40,142 nt of DNA from Atopobiaceae bacterium (GTDB lineage: Bacteria > Actinomycetota > Coriobacteriia > Coriobacteriales > Atopobiaceae): NCBI GenBank assembly GCA_902834555.1, contig CADFJN010000022.1, positions 1 through 40,142 of the forward strand, given 5' to 3'. Both the position numbers and the translations under genes were made by a program. Every line of letters begins with the position of its first letter. Position 1 is the stretch's first letter. This document shows, piece after piece, positions 8,181-16,176 of the stretch. The notes beneath the pieces were generated by a model, which saw nothing but the letters and a program-made list of their open reading frames with translations, ran no database searches and was not told the DNA's origin.

Positions 8181-9260
8181 ATGAACATGCTTGCAATCCT
8201 TGGCCTTGCGCCTGAGTCCCCCCACGTGCGCATGGACCACGAGGAGGGCTCTGCAAGGATTGGCACCACCATGGGCTCGGTCACCGTTGCGCTCGAGGCA
8301 TGGATGCTTTGCAACTCAATCGAGGCGATGCACAACCCAGAGGCGGTCGCAAAGGTCGGCGAGCCGTGGTTTCGCTACCACCAGCTCGCATACCTTGCCT
8401 TTCTTCTCAGCGGGTTGGCTCTGCTTGTACCCTGTGTCCTCAAGCTCCTGCGTGGCACCAAGGTCCGCACCCGACCCTTTGTCGCACAGTACGTCGCGGT
8501 CGCCATCGCGTTTGGCATAGTCATCTCGGCCTTTGACGTGCAGCGCGGAAACGGCGTCGACGTCTTTGCGAGCATGCTCGTGGTCGTCACCCTCTTCTTC
8601 ATACGGCCCGTCATCCTCATTCCTCTCTACATCGGCTCGACCGTGGCGGAACTCTGGGCCATTGGCCTGGCAGGCGGCACGCTCAAGCATGCCGCGACGA
8701 CCAACTTGGGTATGCTCGTGTTCATGCTCTGCGTCGTGTGCGTACTCATGTACTCCGAGCGCCTGAGGCGCGGCAAGGCGGAGGAGGACCTCGAGACCCT
8801 CGCGTCAACGGATGCCCTCACGGGGTTGAGCAATATGCGGGCGTTCTCGAAAGTGTGCCAAGGGGTTCCGCGGGACGCGACGACCATGCTCATCATCGAC
8901 GTAGACGACTTCAAGGCGTTCAATGACACGCATGGCCACGACGCGGGCAACCGGATTCTGAGCTGCATCGGATGGGCACTCGTAGAGGGATTTGGAAGCC
9001 ACGCGCAGTGCTTCCGGATTGGCGGCGACGAGTTTGCGGTCATCTCCGATTCGCAGGACGAGAAGGGGCTTCTCGCCTGCATTGAAGACACAACGGCGAG
9101 GCTGGGCTGTCTTGCGAATGGCGTGGGACTTGAGGCCCCCACGCTGAGCGTTGGGTTCTCGAGCGTGCAGACGGATGGCGCAAAGACCTACGAGGAGCTG
9201 CTCAAGCGCGCAGACAAACGCCTCTACCTGGAGAAGGGCGAGAAGAAGGGAGCCCGTTAA
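8181..9260 (+). CDS. Membrane-bound GGDEF diguanylate cyclase
   Basis: This enzyme makes cyclic di-GMP from two GTP. The 359-residue protein has an N-terminal half of about 190 residues with roughly six membrane segments (about 34-190) and a C-terminal GGDEF domain. The domain shows DALTGL (211-216), the metal-binding IIDVDDFKAFND (238-249), HGHDAGN, and RIGGDEF with GGDEF at 281-285, all intact. The usual RxxD inhibitory site before GGDEF is absent (SHAQCFRIGGDEF), so product inhibition at that site is unlikely. The ATG at 8181 follows GGGGAA. It is transcribed away from the pilus operon, whose leader contains a c-di-GMP riboswitch; a local signalling circuit is the obvious inference. The signal sensed by the membrane domain is unknown. 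Confidence 0.93.
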   Translation: MNMLAILGLAPESPHVRMDHEEGSARIGTTMGSVTVALEAWMLCNSIEAMHNPEAVAKVGEPWFRYHQLAYLAFLLSGLALLVPCVLKLLRGTKVRTRPFVAQYVAVAIAFGIVISAFDVQRGNGVDVFASMLVVVTLFFIRPVILIPLYIGSTVAELWAIGLAGGTLKHAATTNLGMLVFMLCVVCVLMYSERLRRGKAEEDLETLASTDALTGLSNMRAFSKVCQGVPRDATTMLIIDVDDFKAFNDTHGHDAGNRILSCIGWALVEGFGSHAQCFRIGGDEFAVISDSQDEKGLLACIEDTTARLGCLANGVGLEAPTLSVGFSSVQTDGAKTYEELLKRADKRLYLEKGEKKGAR

Positions 9261-9330
9261 GCAGGGCGACGTTACTCCTGGCGGGGCGATATTTCCTAGC
9301 GGGGGACAGCCCGGAAGGACGGCGCCGCCC

Positions 9331-10440
9331 CTACCCCTGCAAAGCCGCCACCAGGGCCACCACGCAGATGGCCGCCAGTCCAGCCACGATGAGCCAGCTC
9401 ACTGGCCTGCCAAGGTTGAGCGTCCAGCCAATCCCAAAGCGCTTGGGCACCACAACCGCCGGGTCCTCTCGGTTGGCATAGAACACGCCCCCATACCAGC
9501 GGTCGTCGTCATCTGCGGGAAGTGTAAAGTCCTCCGGAAGTCGCACGAGAAGCCGGGTTCCGTTCTGCCCGTAACGCACGGCGAGTACAACGCAGGGGAC
9601 AAGCACGGCCAAGGCAACAGCCGTGAGCGTCGTACCACCAACGTCAAACGACACCCATCCCACCAGGGATGCCTCCAGCACCACCCCGGACGCGTTCACC
9701 GCCAGGCCCATGCCAACGCAGCACGCACTCCATGCGTGAACGTAGGCACCGTAGGCGAAGGCGCTCGATGCGGGACGACGCGGGTCGATAGGCCGCTTCG
9801 AGCCCAGAAGCATGGCATGGGAGAGGGCCATCGTGCCGGCCATTGCCAGCTGGAAGACGATGGGCAGAAGCATGACCGGCACTGACTTCTCGGCCCAGCC
9901 ATTCACGACACCGTCCATTCCCGCGTGTATGGGGATGAGGTCCGGCGCACTGTCGTATCCCAACACGGCGACCATGACCGAGGCCGCTATGGGCAGAAGG
10001 TTGAGAAGCTCCCAGCCAAGGGGTACCGGCTTAGGGACACCCTCGCCGCCAAGCATCGCCGCGCTCTTTCTTCCCCTAGCCTTCCAGCCTCGGGTCTGCT
10101 TGAGGTCCTGAGCCTTGTCGCGGTAATGCAACATGAGGAAGTAGCCAAAGAGCACCAGCGCCACCGTTGCCACGCAGGAGGCAAGGGCGGCCATATTGGG
10201 ATGTATCGCAACCAGCACGTAGGAAACCCAGCCCGTGAGCAAAACCGTCACCACAAGCACCCACAACGAGTAGGCACGCTTGAGCGACCGGGCCCGAGGA
10301 TCACTTGCTGCGGCAGTAGGAACGCTCACCGAGAAGAGCTCGCCCTTTGGCGTGAGCCAGGGCGTCAGAGCAAAGATCACGCCACACAGTGGCACAAGAA
10401 TGAGAATCGTGACTACCGAAAGGACAGACTCAGCACTCAC
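9331..10440 (-). CDS. DUF1648/DUF5808 multi-pass membrane protein
   Basis: This 369-residue integral membrane protein has about nine hydrophobic segments. The DUF1648 signature is visible as LIPIHAGMDGVVNGWAEKS near the middle, and a DUF5808-like C-terminal module as DRWYGGVFYANREDPAV with GIGWTLNLGRP. Such proteins commonly sit beside YtrA-type GntR regulators. Here the gene starts at a GTG (10440) that overlaps the end of the regulator by 11 bases, with GGAGG eight bases upstream, so the two are co-translated. The longer frame to 10692 only reads through the regulator out of frame. The biochemical function is unknown; roles in envelope stress or small-molecule resistance are suggested for relatives, but nothing here decides. 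Confidence 0.85.
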   Translation of the reverse strand: MSAESVLSVVTILILVPLCGVIFALTPWLTPKGELFSVSVPTAAASDPRARSLKRAYSLWVLVVTVLLTGWVSYVLVAIHPNMAALASCVATVALVLFGYFLMLHYRDKAQDLKQTRGWKARGRKSAAMLGGEGVPKPVPLGWELLNLLPIAASVMVAVLGYDSAPDLIPIHAGMDGVVNGWAEKSVPVMLLPIVFQLAMAGTMALSHAMLLGSKRPIDPRRPASSAFAYGAYVHAWSACCVGMGLAVNASGVVLEASLVGWVSFDVGGTTLTAVALAVLVPCVVLAVRYGQNGTRLLVRLPEDFTLPADDDDRWYGGVFYANREDPAVVVPKRFGIGWTLNLGRPVSWLIVAGLAAICVVALVAALQG

Positions 10441-10861
10441 CCGCACCGCCTCCTTTGGCCAAGGATTCTCCCGCCCCGTATGCCGCACGCGCCTGGCGGG
10501 CCGCCGCCTCCACAAAGCCTTGCTCCGAACCTCCGCGAGCCCTGTACGCAACCGCAAGCCGAAGCAGCTCGCGAGCCATGAGCTGGTCCTGCTCGGCCGA
10601 GAGACGCCGCGCGGGCGCACCATCCGCATCCGCGACAAAGGCGCCGGAACGACCACGCATAATGAGGTAGCCCTCGTCGCGCAGGACGGCATACGCCTTG
10701 TTCACGGTATGGAGGTTCACGCCAAGGTCGCGCGCGAGCGACCGCACCGAGGGAAGAGGGTCACCGGGAGAAAGCTCCCCCGTAGCGATGGCCTCAATCA
10801 CCTGCGCGCGAATCTGTTGGTAGATAGGCTCTTCCGACATCTGGTCAATCACGACGGCCAT
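10430..10861 (-). CDS. GntR-family transcriptional regulator, YtrA type
   Basis: This 143-residue DNA-binding protein has an N-terminal winged helix (EPIYQQIRAQVIEAIATGEL, LPSVRSLARDLGVNLHTVNK, GYLIMRGRSGAFV) and only a short C-terminal helical tail. That is the YtrA architecture, which lacks a large ligand domain. It is the first gene of a two-gene operon with the membrane protein at 9331. Its start at 10861 faces a palindrome (TTGTTCTAC...GTAGAACAA) at 10890-10921, so autorepression is likely. The effector is unknown. Confidence 0.92.
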   Translation of the reverse strand: MAVVIDQMSEEPIYQQIRAQVIEAIATGELSPGDPLPSVRSLARDLGVNLHTVNKAYAVLRDEGYLIMRGRSGAFVADADGAPARRLSAEQDQLMARELLRLAVAYRARGGSEQGFVEAAARQARAAYGAGESLAKGGGAGEC

Positions 10862-10889
10862 GTTGGCACCCCCCTCGCGGTGACGACAT

Positions 10890-10921
10890 TTGTTCTACTT
10901 AAACTATAACAGGTAGAACAA
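10890..10921. promoter_or_regulatory. Probable operator of the GntR regulator
   Basis: TTGTTCTAC (10890-10898) and GTAGAACAA (10913-10921) form a perfect nine-base inverted repeat with a 14-base AT-rich spacer. It lies 29 bases upstream of the regulator start, within the only AT-rich stretch of the divergent gap to the phosphodiesterase gene. Its position and symmetry fit a YtrA-type autoregulatory site. Confidence 0.65.
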
Positions 10922-10999
10922 GGCTGTCAATCACACGAAAGACGATGGGGCCGGCAATTGAGATAGGCTTCTCTATGGGAGAAAACCACGGGAGGCCTC

Positions 11000-11623
11000 A
11001 TGGATAGCGCTGAGAAAGACCAGCCCTTTGCAGACCAGACACCCAAGCGGATCTTTATTGCGCTGCGCTTCTCGGCAGAGGAGCGGGAGGCGCTCGCGCA
11101 GTCGCGCGACGCGGTGCTGGCAAGGCTTCGTACCGGGCATCCCACCGCAACCGCAAACATCCACCTTACGCTGGCGTTTCTCGGGATGCTGGATAGCGCC
11201 GGGGAGCAACGTGCGGCCAGTGCCCTGCGGGCTGCCGCAAACGCTTGTGGTCCGGTGGCCCTCTCGCTTGGCGGCCTTGGCGTATTTCTCCACCGTCGTG
11301 GGGGCATTGTTTGGCGCGGCGTTTCTCGGCAAGAGGGGCTTCTCGCCCTACAGCAGACGCTCGTGCAGGAGCTCGCGGCACGCGGACTGCCCGTGGACGA
11401 GAAGCCCTTTGTGCCGCACGTGACCCTCGTGCGTGGTGTGAGCCCAACTCGGCCGTCAGGCACAGACGGCACGCCTGACCTGCAGCTTGTTTTCGATGAG
11501 GTGTCTCGGCACCTCGCTGGGCTCGAGACGCGCCATACGGAGGTAGCCCTCATGTGGAGCCATCACCCCGAGGGTGGGCAACTCACCTATACGCCAATTC
11601 TCACCGCATCGTTACGCGGCTGA
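11000..11623 (+). CDS. thpR: RNA 2',3'-cyclic phosphodiesterase (2H family)
   Basis: This 207-residue cytoplasmic enzyme belongs to the LigT/ThpR group, which opens 2',3'-cyclic phosphate ends on RNA. The two catalytic HxT motifs are HLTL (His55) and HVTL (His140), each at the end of a matching beta strand, with RIFIALRF at the start of the fold. The length is typical. The ATG at 11000 follows GGGAGGCCTC. It stands alone: divergent from the GntR gene and followed by two hairpin repeats rather than another gene on the same strand. Confidence 0.9.
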   Translation: MDSAEKDQPFADQTPKRIFIALRFSAEEREALAQSRDAVLARLRTGHPTATANIHLTLAFLGMLDSAGEQRAASALRAAANACGPVALSLGGLGVFLHRRGGIVWRGVSRQEGLLALQQTLVQELAARGLPVDEKPFVPHVTLVRGVSPTRPSGTDGTPDLQLVFDEVSRHLAGLETRHTEVALMWSHHPEGGQLTYTPILTASLRG

Positions 11624-11694
11624 CATGACAGCCCAGCAACACAACTGGCAGCCCACCAACACAATAGTTTATCTGCAAAGTTAACCTGTAAAAA

Positions 11695-11724
11695 TCGATC
11701 GGTTAGGCACCTCTAACCGATCGA
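11695..11724. repeat. GATCGGTTAG hairpin repeat, copy 1
   Basis: TCGATCGGTTAG (11695-11706) and CTAACCGATCGA (11713-11724) form a perfect 12-bp stem with a six-base loop. CCTG upstream and CAGG downstream could extend it. The repeat lies between two convergent genes and has no T-run, so it does not look like a simple terminator. Confidence 0.75.
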
Positions 11725-11739
11725 AATTCTCAGGAAGAA

Positions 11740-11801
11740 GGCTATCCCGCAGATTCCGATCGTTTAGACGGCTCTAACCGATCGGAAAGTGCAGGATAGC
11801 C
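11740..11801. repeat. GATCGGTTAG hairpin repeat, copy 2
   Basis: The inner arms TTCCGATCGTTTAGA (11754-11768) and TCTAACCGATCGGAA (11773-11787) differ by one base. Outer arms GGCTATCC (11740-11747) and GGATAGCC (11794-11801) close the structure. The layout is the same as the copies at 11695 and 32808, in tandem with the first. Confidence 0.75.
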
Positions 11802-11859
11802 ACCCTACCGCCGCGGCATGACCGGGCATGCCGGGGGCTGCCACTCGGGAACCGCCTCC

Positions 11860-12561
11860 CTACAGCGTGCGCAGGGCGTCTACCAGCGCCGTCTTGGCCT
11901 CGGTCTTCTCGTCCTTCATCTTGATGACGCGCGCGGGGCATCCGGCAACAACTGCGCCAGCAGGCACGTCCTCGGTGACAACCGCGCCCGCCGCAACAAC
12001 GGCACCCTTCCCCACTCGGCACCCCTCGATGACCACGGAGTTTGCGCCGAGAAGCACGTCGTCCTCAACCACCACGGGCGTCGCGCTCGCGGGCTCAACC
12101 ACGCCGGCAAGCACGCAGCCGGCACCCACGTGGCAGTGCGCGCCCACAGTGGCGCGCCCGCCCAGGACGGCACCCATGTCGATCATGGTGCCCGCGCCGA
12201 TAACCGCGCCAATATTGATGATTGCGCCCATCATGATAACGGCGTTGTCGCCAATCTCCACCTGGTCGCGAATGATAGCGCCAGGCTCGATTCGGGCGTT
12301 CACGTTGCGCGCGTCGAGCAGCGGCACACCAGAGTTGCGACGGTCGTTCTCGACGACCACGTCGAGAACGGCGTCCCCCGCCGCCTCAAGCGCCGGCCCA
12401 ACCTCGGACCAGTCGCCAAAGACCACGACGTCGCCTGTCCCAAAGACGTGGGAGCTGGGCCCAAAGTCCACGTGCGCACCGGGGGCGAGCTTGACGTATG
12501 CCTTGACAGGCGTCTTCTTTGGCGCTCTTGCGATGAAGTCGATTATTTCCTGGGCGTCCAT
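11860..12561 (-). CDS. dapH: 2,3,4,5-tetrahydropyridine-2,6-dicarboxylate N-acetyltransferase
   Basis: This enzyme acetylates tetrahydrodipicolinate with acetyl-CoA, opening the acetylase branch of lysine and diaminopimelate synthesis. The 233-residue protein (family usually about 235) has an N-terminal alpha/beta part and a left-handed hexapeptide-repeat helix from about residue 90 to 210 (for example DNAVIMMGAIINIGAVIG and MIDMGAVLGGRATVG). The C-terminal GCPARVIK is typical of acyltransferases of this fold. The start MDAQEIIDFIARAPKKTPVK aligns with the family, at ATG 12561 after GGGAAGG. It is the last gene of lysA-dapA-dapB-dapH. A 17-bp sequence is duplicated in the gap to dapB. Confidence 0.94.
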   Translation of the reverse strand: MDAQEIIDFIARAPKKTPVKAYVKLAPGAHVDFGPSSHVFGTGDVVVFGDWSEVGPALEAAGDAVLDVVVENDRRNSGVPLLDARNVNARIEPGAIIRDQVEIGDNAVIMMGAIINIGAVIGAGTMIDMGAVLGGRATVGAHCHVGAGCVLAGVVEPASATPVVVEDDVLLGANSVVIEGCRVGKGAVVAAGAVVTEDVPAGAVVAGCPARVIKMKDEKTEAKTALVDALRTL

Positions 12562-12583
12562 GGGCCTTCCCCTCTCGCCAGCC

Positions 12584-12618
12584 ACCTGGCGGTTCTCGTT
12601 GACCTGGCGGTTCTCGTT
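12584..12618. repeat. Short tandem duplication between dapB and dapH
   Basis: ACCTGGCGGTTCTCGTT occurs at 12584-12600 and again at 12602-12618, an 18-bp period. It lies in the untranslated gap of the operon and does not alter either frame. Confidence 0.7.
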
Positions 12619-12625
12619 TTTCGGG

Positions 12626-13348
12626 CTATCCAAACATGAGCGTGTCGAAGTCGTAGAAGCCGGGCTCGCGCGCAAGCAGGCGCTTGGCCGCGGCGATGGC
12701 GCCGTTCACGAAGATCTGGCGGCTCGTCGCGCGGTGCGTGAGCACGACCTCCTCGTCCTCGCCAAAGAAGAGCACCTCGTGCGTCCCCGCCACGGTGCCG
12801 CCGCGCAGGCTGTGCATGCCAATCTCGCCCGCCGGCCGCGGCCCCACGATGCCCTCACGCCCGTAGGTAACGCTCCTCTCGCCTGCGGGATCAACGGCCT
12901 CGAGCAGCATCTTTGCCGTCCCGGATGGGGCATCTGCCTTACGGTTGTGGTGGCACTCGACAATCTCGGTGTCCCAGCCGGGAAGCGATGCCGCGGCCTC
13001 GCGCGCCAGGTGACGGAGCACCGCCACGCCCAGCGAGTAGTTGCCGCTCCATATGACCGGCGCCACCTTGCCCAGTGCCTCGATGCGCGAGAGCTCCTCC
13101 GTCGAGAGGCCCGTGGTGCCCGAGAGCAGCGCCGCATGCGTTCGCTGCACGTACGCCTCCACATGGGGAAGAGACGAAGGCGCCGAGAAGTCAATCACAA
13201 GGTCTGCCGCAGGGGCAACGGAGTCCAGCTCAGAGATGTTGTCTGCGTCGTAGCCTCCCGCAAGCGATAGGTCCGCGTCCGCCTCGACGGCCGCCCGGAG
13301 GAGCGTCCCCATGCGCCCCTTGGCGCCAACTACAAACACGCTAGCCAA
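12626..13348 (-). CDS. dapB: 4-hydroxy-tetrahydrodipicolinate reductase
   Basis: DapB reduces hydroxytetrahydrodipicolinate to tetrahydrodipicolinate with NAD(P)H. The 240-residue protein shows the Rossmann start VFVVGAKGRMG (residues 4-14), DFSAPSSL, SGTTGLS, the catalytic ECHHNRKADAPSGTA (His133, His134, Lys137), and the C-terminal TSRQIFVNGA. The start is a TTG at 13348 overlapping the dapA stop by eight bases, with AAGGGGG upstream. A GTG at 13339 is an alternative. The overlap indicates translational coupling with dapA. Confidence 0.95.
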   Translation of the reverse strand: MASVFVVGAKGRMGTLLRAAVEADADLSLAGGYDADNISELDSVAPAADLVIDFSAPSSLPHVEAYVQRTHAALLSGTTGLSTEELSRIEALGKVAPVIWSGNYSLGVAVLRHLAREAAASLPGWDTEIVECHHNRKADAPSGTAKMLLEAVDPAGERSVTYGREGIVGPRPAGEIGMHSLRGGTVAGTHEVLFFGEDEEVVLTHRATSRQIFVNGAIAAAKRLLAREPGFYDFDTLMFG

Positions 13349-14231
13349 GAATACCAGCCCCCTTCATTGCCGCCTCCAGGCGCGCGTCGGCCTCGGGCGA
13401 GAGCTGCCAGAGCGGCAGGCGCACGGTGGGACCAATGAGCCCCATCTTGGCGAGCGCCGCCTTCACGGGAATGGGGTTGACCTCGCCAAAGAGCGCGTGC
13501 ACCAGGTCGAGGTTGTCCAGCTGCACCTCGAGCGCGCCCTTGGTGTCGCCGGAAAGCCACTTCTCGCACATGTCGTGCACGGTGCGCGGCGCGACGTCGG
13601 CCCACACCGAGACCACGCCCACGCCACCCAACGAGAGGATGGGCACCACCATGTCGTCGTTGCCGCTCATCATGTGGAAGTCGTCCGAGAGGTAGCACGC
13701 CACCATCGTCGCGTAGGAGATGTTGCCCGAGGCCTCCTTGATTCCCCATGCGTTGGGGTGCGTGGCCAGTCGCGCGACGTTTCTCTCCGAGATGGAGCAG
13801 CCCGTGCGACCAGGAATGTTGTAGAGCAGGCACGGCACGTCCACCTGGTCGAGGACCGTCGTGAAGTGGCGGTAGATGCCCTCCTCGTTGGACTTGTTGT
13901 AGTAGGGCGTGATGAGGAGAAGACCGTCGGCACCGAGCTTCTCCAGCGCCTTTGCCTTGCGGAGCGACTCCGCCGTGGAGTTGGAACCCGCGCCGCCAAT
14001 GACGGGGATGCGGCCAGCCACGCGGTCGATAACGGTCTTGGCTACCTCGAGGTCCTCCTCGTCGGTCATCGTGGAAGACTCGCCCGTGGTACCCAACACC
14101 AGGATGCCGTCGGTCCCGTTCTCGAGATGGAAGTCCACCAGGCGCTCCAGCGAGCCAAAGTCGATGGAGCCGTCCTCCAAAAACGGCGTGACCAGCGCCA
14201 CGACAGAACCGGTAAGTCCTTGCATGTCCAT
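13341..14231 (-). CDS. dapA: 4-hydroxy-tetrahydrodipicolinate synthase
   Basis: DapA condenses pyruvate with aspartate semialdehyde, the first committed step toward lysine. The 296-residue TIM-barrel protein carries GTTGESSTM (threonines 48-49), Tyr137 in LLYNIPGRTG and the Schiff-base Lys165 in WGIKEASG. The ATG at 14231 has AGAGGGGA upstream. It lies 60 bp after lysA and overlaps dapB, inside the riboswitch-headed lysine operon. Confidence 0.96.
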   Translation of the reverse strand: MDMQGLTGSVVALVTPFLEDGSIDFGSLERLVDFHLENGTDGILVLGTTGESSTMTDEEDLEVAKTVIDRVAGRIPVIGGAGSNSTAESLRKAKALEKLGADGLLLITPYYNKSNEEGIYRHFTTVLDQVDVPCLLYNIPGRTGCSISERNVARLATHPNAWGIKEASGNISYATMVACYLSDDFHMMSGNDDMVVPILSLGGVGVVSVWADVAPRTVHDMCEKWLSGDTKGALEVQLDNLDLVHALFGEVNPIPVKAALAKMGLIGPTVRLPLWQLSPEADARLEAAMKGAGILG

Positions 14232-14291
14232 TGTGCGTCCCCTCTCGTCTGCGCGCCCCGCGGGCGCATTGCGTGTGTCCCTGCGTGCGTC

Positions 14292-15581
14292 CTAGCCCTC
14301 TGGGTGGGCAAGCGCCGAGAAGCGTGAGCCCGGAAAGTCGAGAGTTGCAAAGTAGTCCGCGGGCGTCTCGGCGCGACGGATGAGCTCGAACGAGCCGTCC
14401 TCGCGCAACAGCAGCTCCGCCGAGCGGAGCGTGCCGTTGTAGTTGTAGCCCATGGAGTGCCCGTGGGCGCCAGCGTCGTGAATGAAGAGCAGGTCACCAA
14501 TGTGGACCTCGGGCAGCATGCGGTCGCGCGCGAACTGGTCTGAGTTCTCGCAGAGCCTGCCCACCACGTTGTAGCGCCTGGTCGCGGGCTCGCCCTCGTG
14601 GCCCATCACGGTGATGTGATGGTAGGCGCCGTAGATGGCCGGGCGCATGAGGTTCGAGGCGCAGGCGTCGACGCCCAGGTAATCGTGGTAGGTGACCTTC
14701 TCGTGAATCACGCGTGTCACCAGGCCGCCTGCGGGCGCCAGCATCCAGCGGCCAAGCTCGGCGGCAAGCGCCACGTCGCCCATGCCCGCGGGCACGAGGA
14801 CCTCCTCGTACACGCGGCGCACGCCCTCGCCCACGACCGCGATGTCCACGGGGACGTCTTCTGGACGGTAATCGATACCGATGCCGCCGGAGAGGTCGAC
14901 CAGCCGCACGCGCACCCCAAGCTCGCGGGAAAGGCGCACGGACAGCTCGAAGAGCACGCGCGCAAGGCGTGGGTAGTAGTCCTCGACCTGCGTGTTCGAG
15001 GCGAGAAATGCGTGGAGGCCAAACTCGGTGACGCCCATGGCAGAGAGCCTGCGCGCGGCCTCCATGACCTGCTCGACGGTCATGCCAAACTTGGAGTCCT
15101 CAGGCTCGCCAATGATGCCGTTGGAGGCCGTGAAGTTGCCGCCGGGGTTCACGCGCAGGCAGACCATGGTGGGCAGCCTGCCGTCAAGCGCGCGCGACAG
15201 GCAGTCCACCATGTCGAGCGAGTCCAGGTTGATGATGGCGCCCAGGTCACGCGCACGGCGATAGTCCTCGTCGGGCGTGTCGTTGGAGGAGAGCATGATG
15301 CGCTCGCCTCGCACGCCGCAGGCGCTGGCAAGCGTGAGCTCCGTGGCGGTTGCGCAGTCGCAGCCGCAGCCCTCCTCGGCCAGAATCGAGACGATCGTGG
15401 GGTTGGGTGTCGCCTTCACGGCAAAGTACTCGGTGAAGCCGGGATTCCACGAGAACGCCGCTTGCAGGGCGCGCGCACGCTCGCGAACGAGCTTCTCGCT
15501 ATAGACGTGGAAGGGCGTGGGCCACTGCGCGGCGGCACGCTCGAGCTGGTCTTTTGTGACAAACGGTAGCTTTTCCCCCAT
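14292..15581 (-). CDS. lysA: Diaminopimelate decarboxylase
   Basis: LysA decarboxylates meso-diaminopimelate to L-lysine using pyridoxal phosphate. The 429-residue fold type III protein has the PLP lysine at 56 (YFAVKATPNP), the glycine loop LSGGIGID, AELGRWML, the CEN segment of the substrate site (GRLCENSDQF) and the late tyrosine region MGYNYNG. The start MGEKLPFVTK at ATG 15581 sits behind GGGGGAG; the frame runs upstream to 15704 but that part is the riboswitch expression platform. It is the first gene of lysA-dapA-dapB-dapH, directly under the lysine riboswitch. Confidence 0.94.
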   Translation of the reverse strand: MGEKLPFVTKDQLERAAAQWPTPFHVYSEKLVRERARALQAAFSWNPGFTEYFAVKATPNPTIVSILAEEGCGCDCATATELTLASACGVRGERIMLSSNDTPDEDYRRARDLGAIINLDSLDMVDCLSRALDGRLPTMVCLRVNPGGNFTASNGIIGEPEDSKFGMTVEQVMEAARRLSAMGVTEFGLHAFLASNTQVEDYYPRLARVLFELSVRLSRELGVRVRLVDLSGGIGIDYRPEDVPVDIAVVGEGVRRVYEEVLVPAGMGDVALAAELGRWMLAPAGGLVTRVIHEKVTYHDYLGVDACASNLMRPAIYGAYHHITVMGHEGEPATRRYNVVGRLCENSDQFARDRMLPEVHIGDLLFIHDAGAHGHSMGYNYNGTLRSAELLLREDGSFELIRRAETPADYFATLDFPGSRFSALAHPEG

Positions 15582-15644
15582 TGCTCCCCCAGACGCGCCG
15601 CAGGGGCGCCGCCGGGGACCACGCAGCAGCGCCGCATGGCCGGG

Positions 15645-15809
15645 GATAGCGCTCCCGCGGATCTTCTCCACGGACAGTCCCGGCGGTGTTCCCGCCGAGC
15701 CCACCGCCGCGCCATGCCTGACGCGGAAGTTCGGCGGGCATCGCCTCTCCTGGAATCCTTGCCCGCCGGCTCCTCCAGGACCATCGTGCCCGCTCCTCTA
15801 TCGTGCGGA
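15645..15809 (-). promoter_or_regulatory. Lysine riboswitch (L box) upstream of lysA
   Basis: Read on the minus strand the leader contains the lysine aptamer signatures: GATAGAGGAGCG at the 5' side (from 15802), GAGAGGCGATGCCCGCCGAAC in the middle, GGGACTGTC followed by the small hairpin CGTGG-AGAAGAT-CCGCG, and GGAGCGCTATC at the 3' side (to 15645). GATAG and CTATC close the basal stem. The order and words parallel the B. subtilis lysC leader as I recall it. The 60 bases after it hold no T-run but contain C-rich stretches able to cover the GGGGGAG ribosome site, so translational repression by lysine is likely. Confidence 0.85.
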
Positions 15810-15811
15810 CA

Positions 15812-15840
15812 ACGCTAGCATCCGCGCCGCGTTGGCGCAA
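15812..15840 (-). promoter_or_regulatory. Promoter of the lysA-dapABH operon
   Basis: TTGCGC (15835-15840) and TAGCGT (15812-15817) are separated by 17 bases. The predicted start, about 15805, coincides with the 5' end of the riboswitch, which supports both calls. Confidence 0.65.
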
Positions 15841-15977
15841 GGTCGAGCGGAACACCAACGGAGAAAAACTTCTTCGTGAGGTAGAAGGGCGGCACTTGTC
15901 TTGCCCTTTCCGACCAAGTTGCGCGCACGGGACCTGCCCTGAGTCCCCAGGGGGCCGCCCGACCGAGTGCACCTGCC

Positions 15978-16121
15978 CAAAATTTGCGGTTGCCGGCCCA
16001 TTTTGGACGAATCGCCGAGTACGAAGTCTCTAACTTTTTGCGGAGCCGCAGGTAGAGAAATGGCACCCATACGGTGATACTAGGCGAGACCCCGGATTTG
16101 GACCGGCAACCGCAAATTTTC
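15978..16121. repeat. 144-bp foldback element with 23-bp inverted ends
   Basis: CAAAATTTGCGGTTGCCGG (start of the left arm, 15978-16000) is repeated inverted at 16099-16121 with two mismatches over 23 bp. Inside, TCGCCGAGTA (16012-16021) matches the complement of TACTAGGCGA (16078-16087), and CTCTAAC...GTAGAG with GCGG...CCGC pair at the centre. The whole block can fold into one long hairpin. It codes for nothing visible and lies in the gap between lysA and the M20 peptidase. Confidence 0.75.
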
Positions 16122-16176
16122 AGCATCAGGCTCCCACACCCCGGCCCCACACACTCCTGTATCCCCCTCCACCCCC

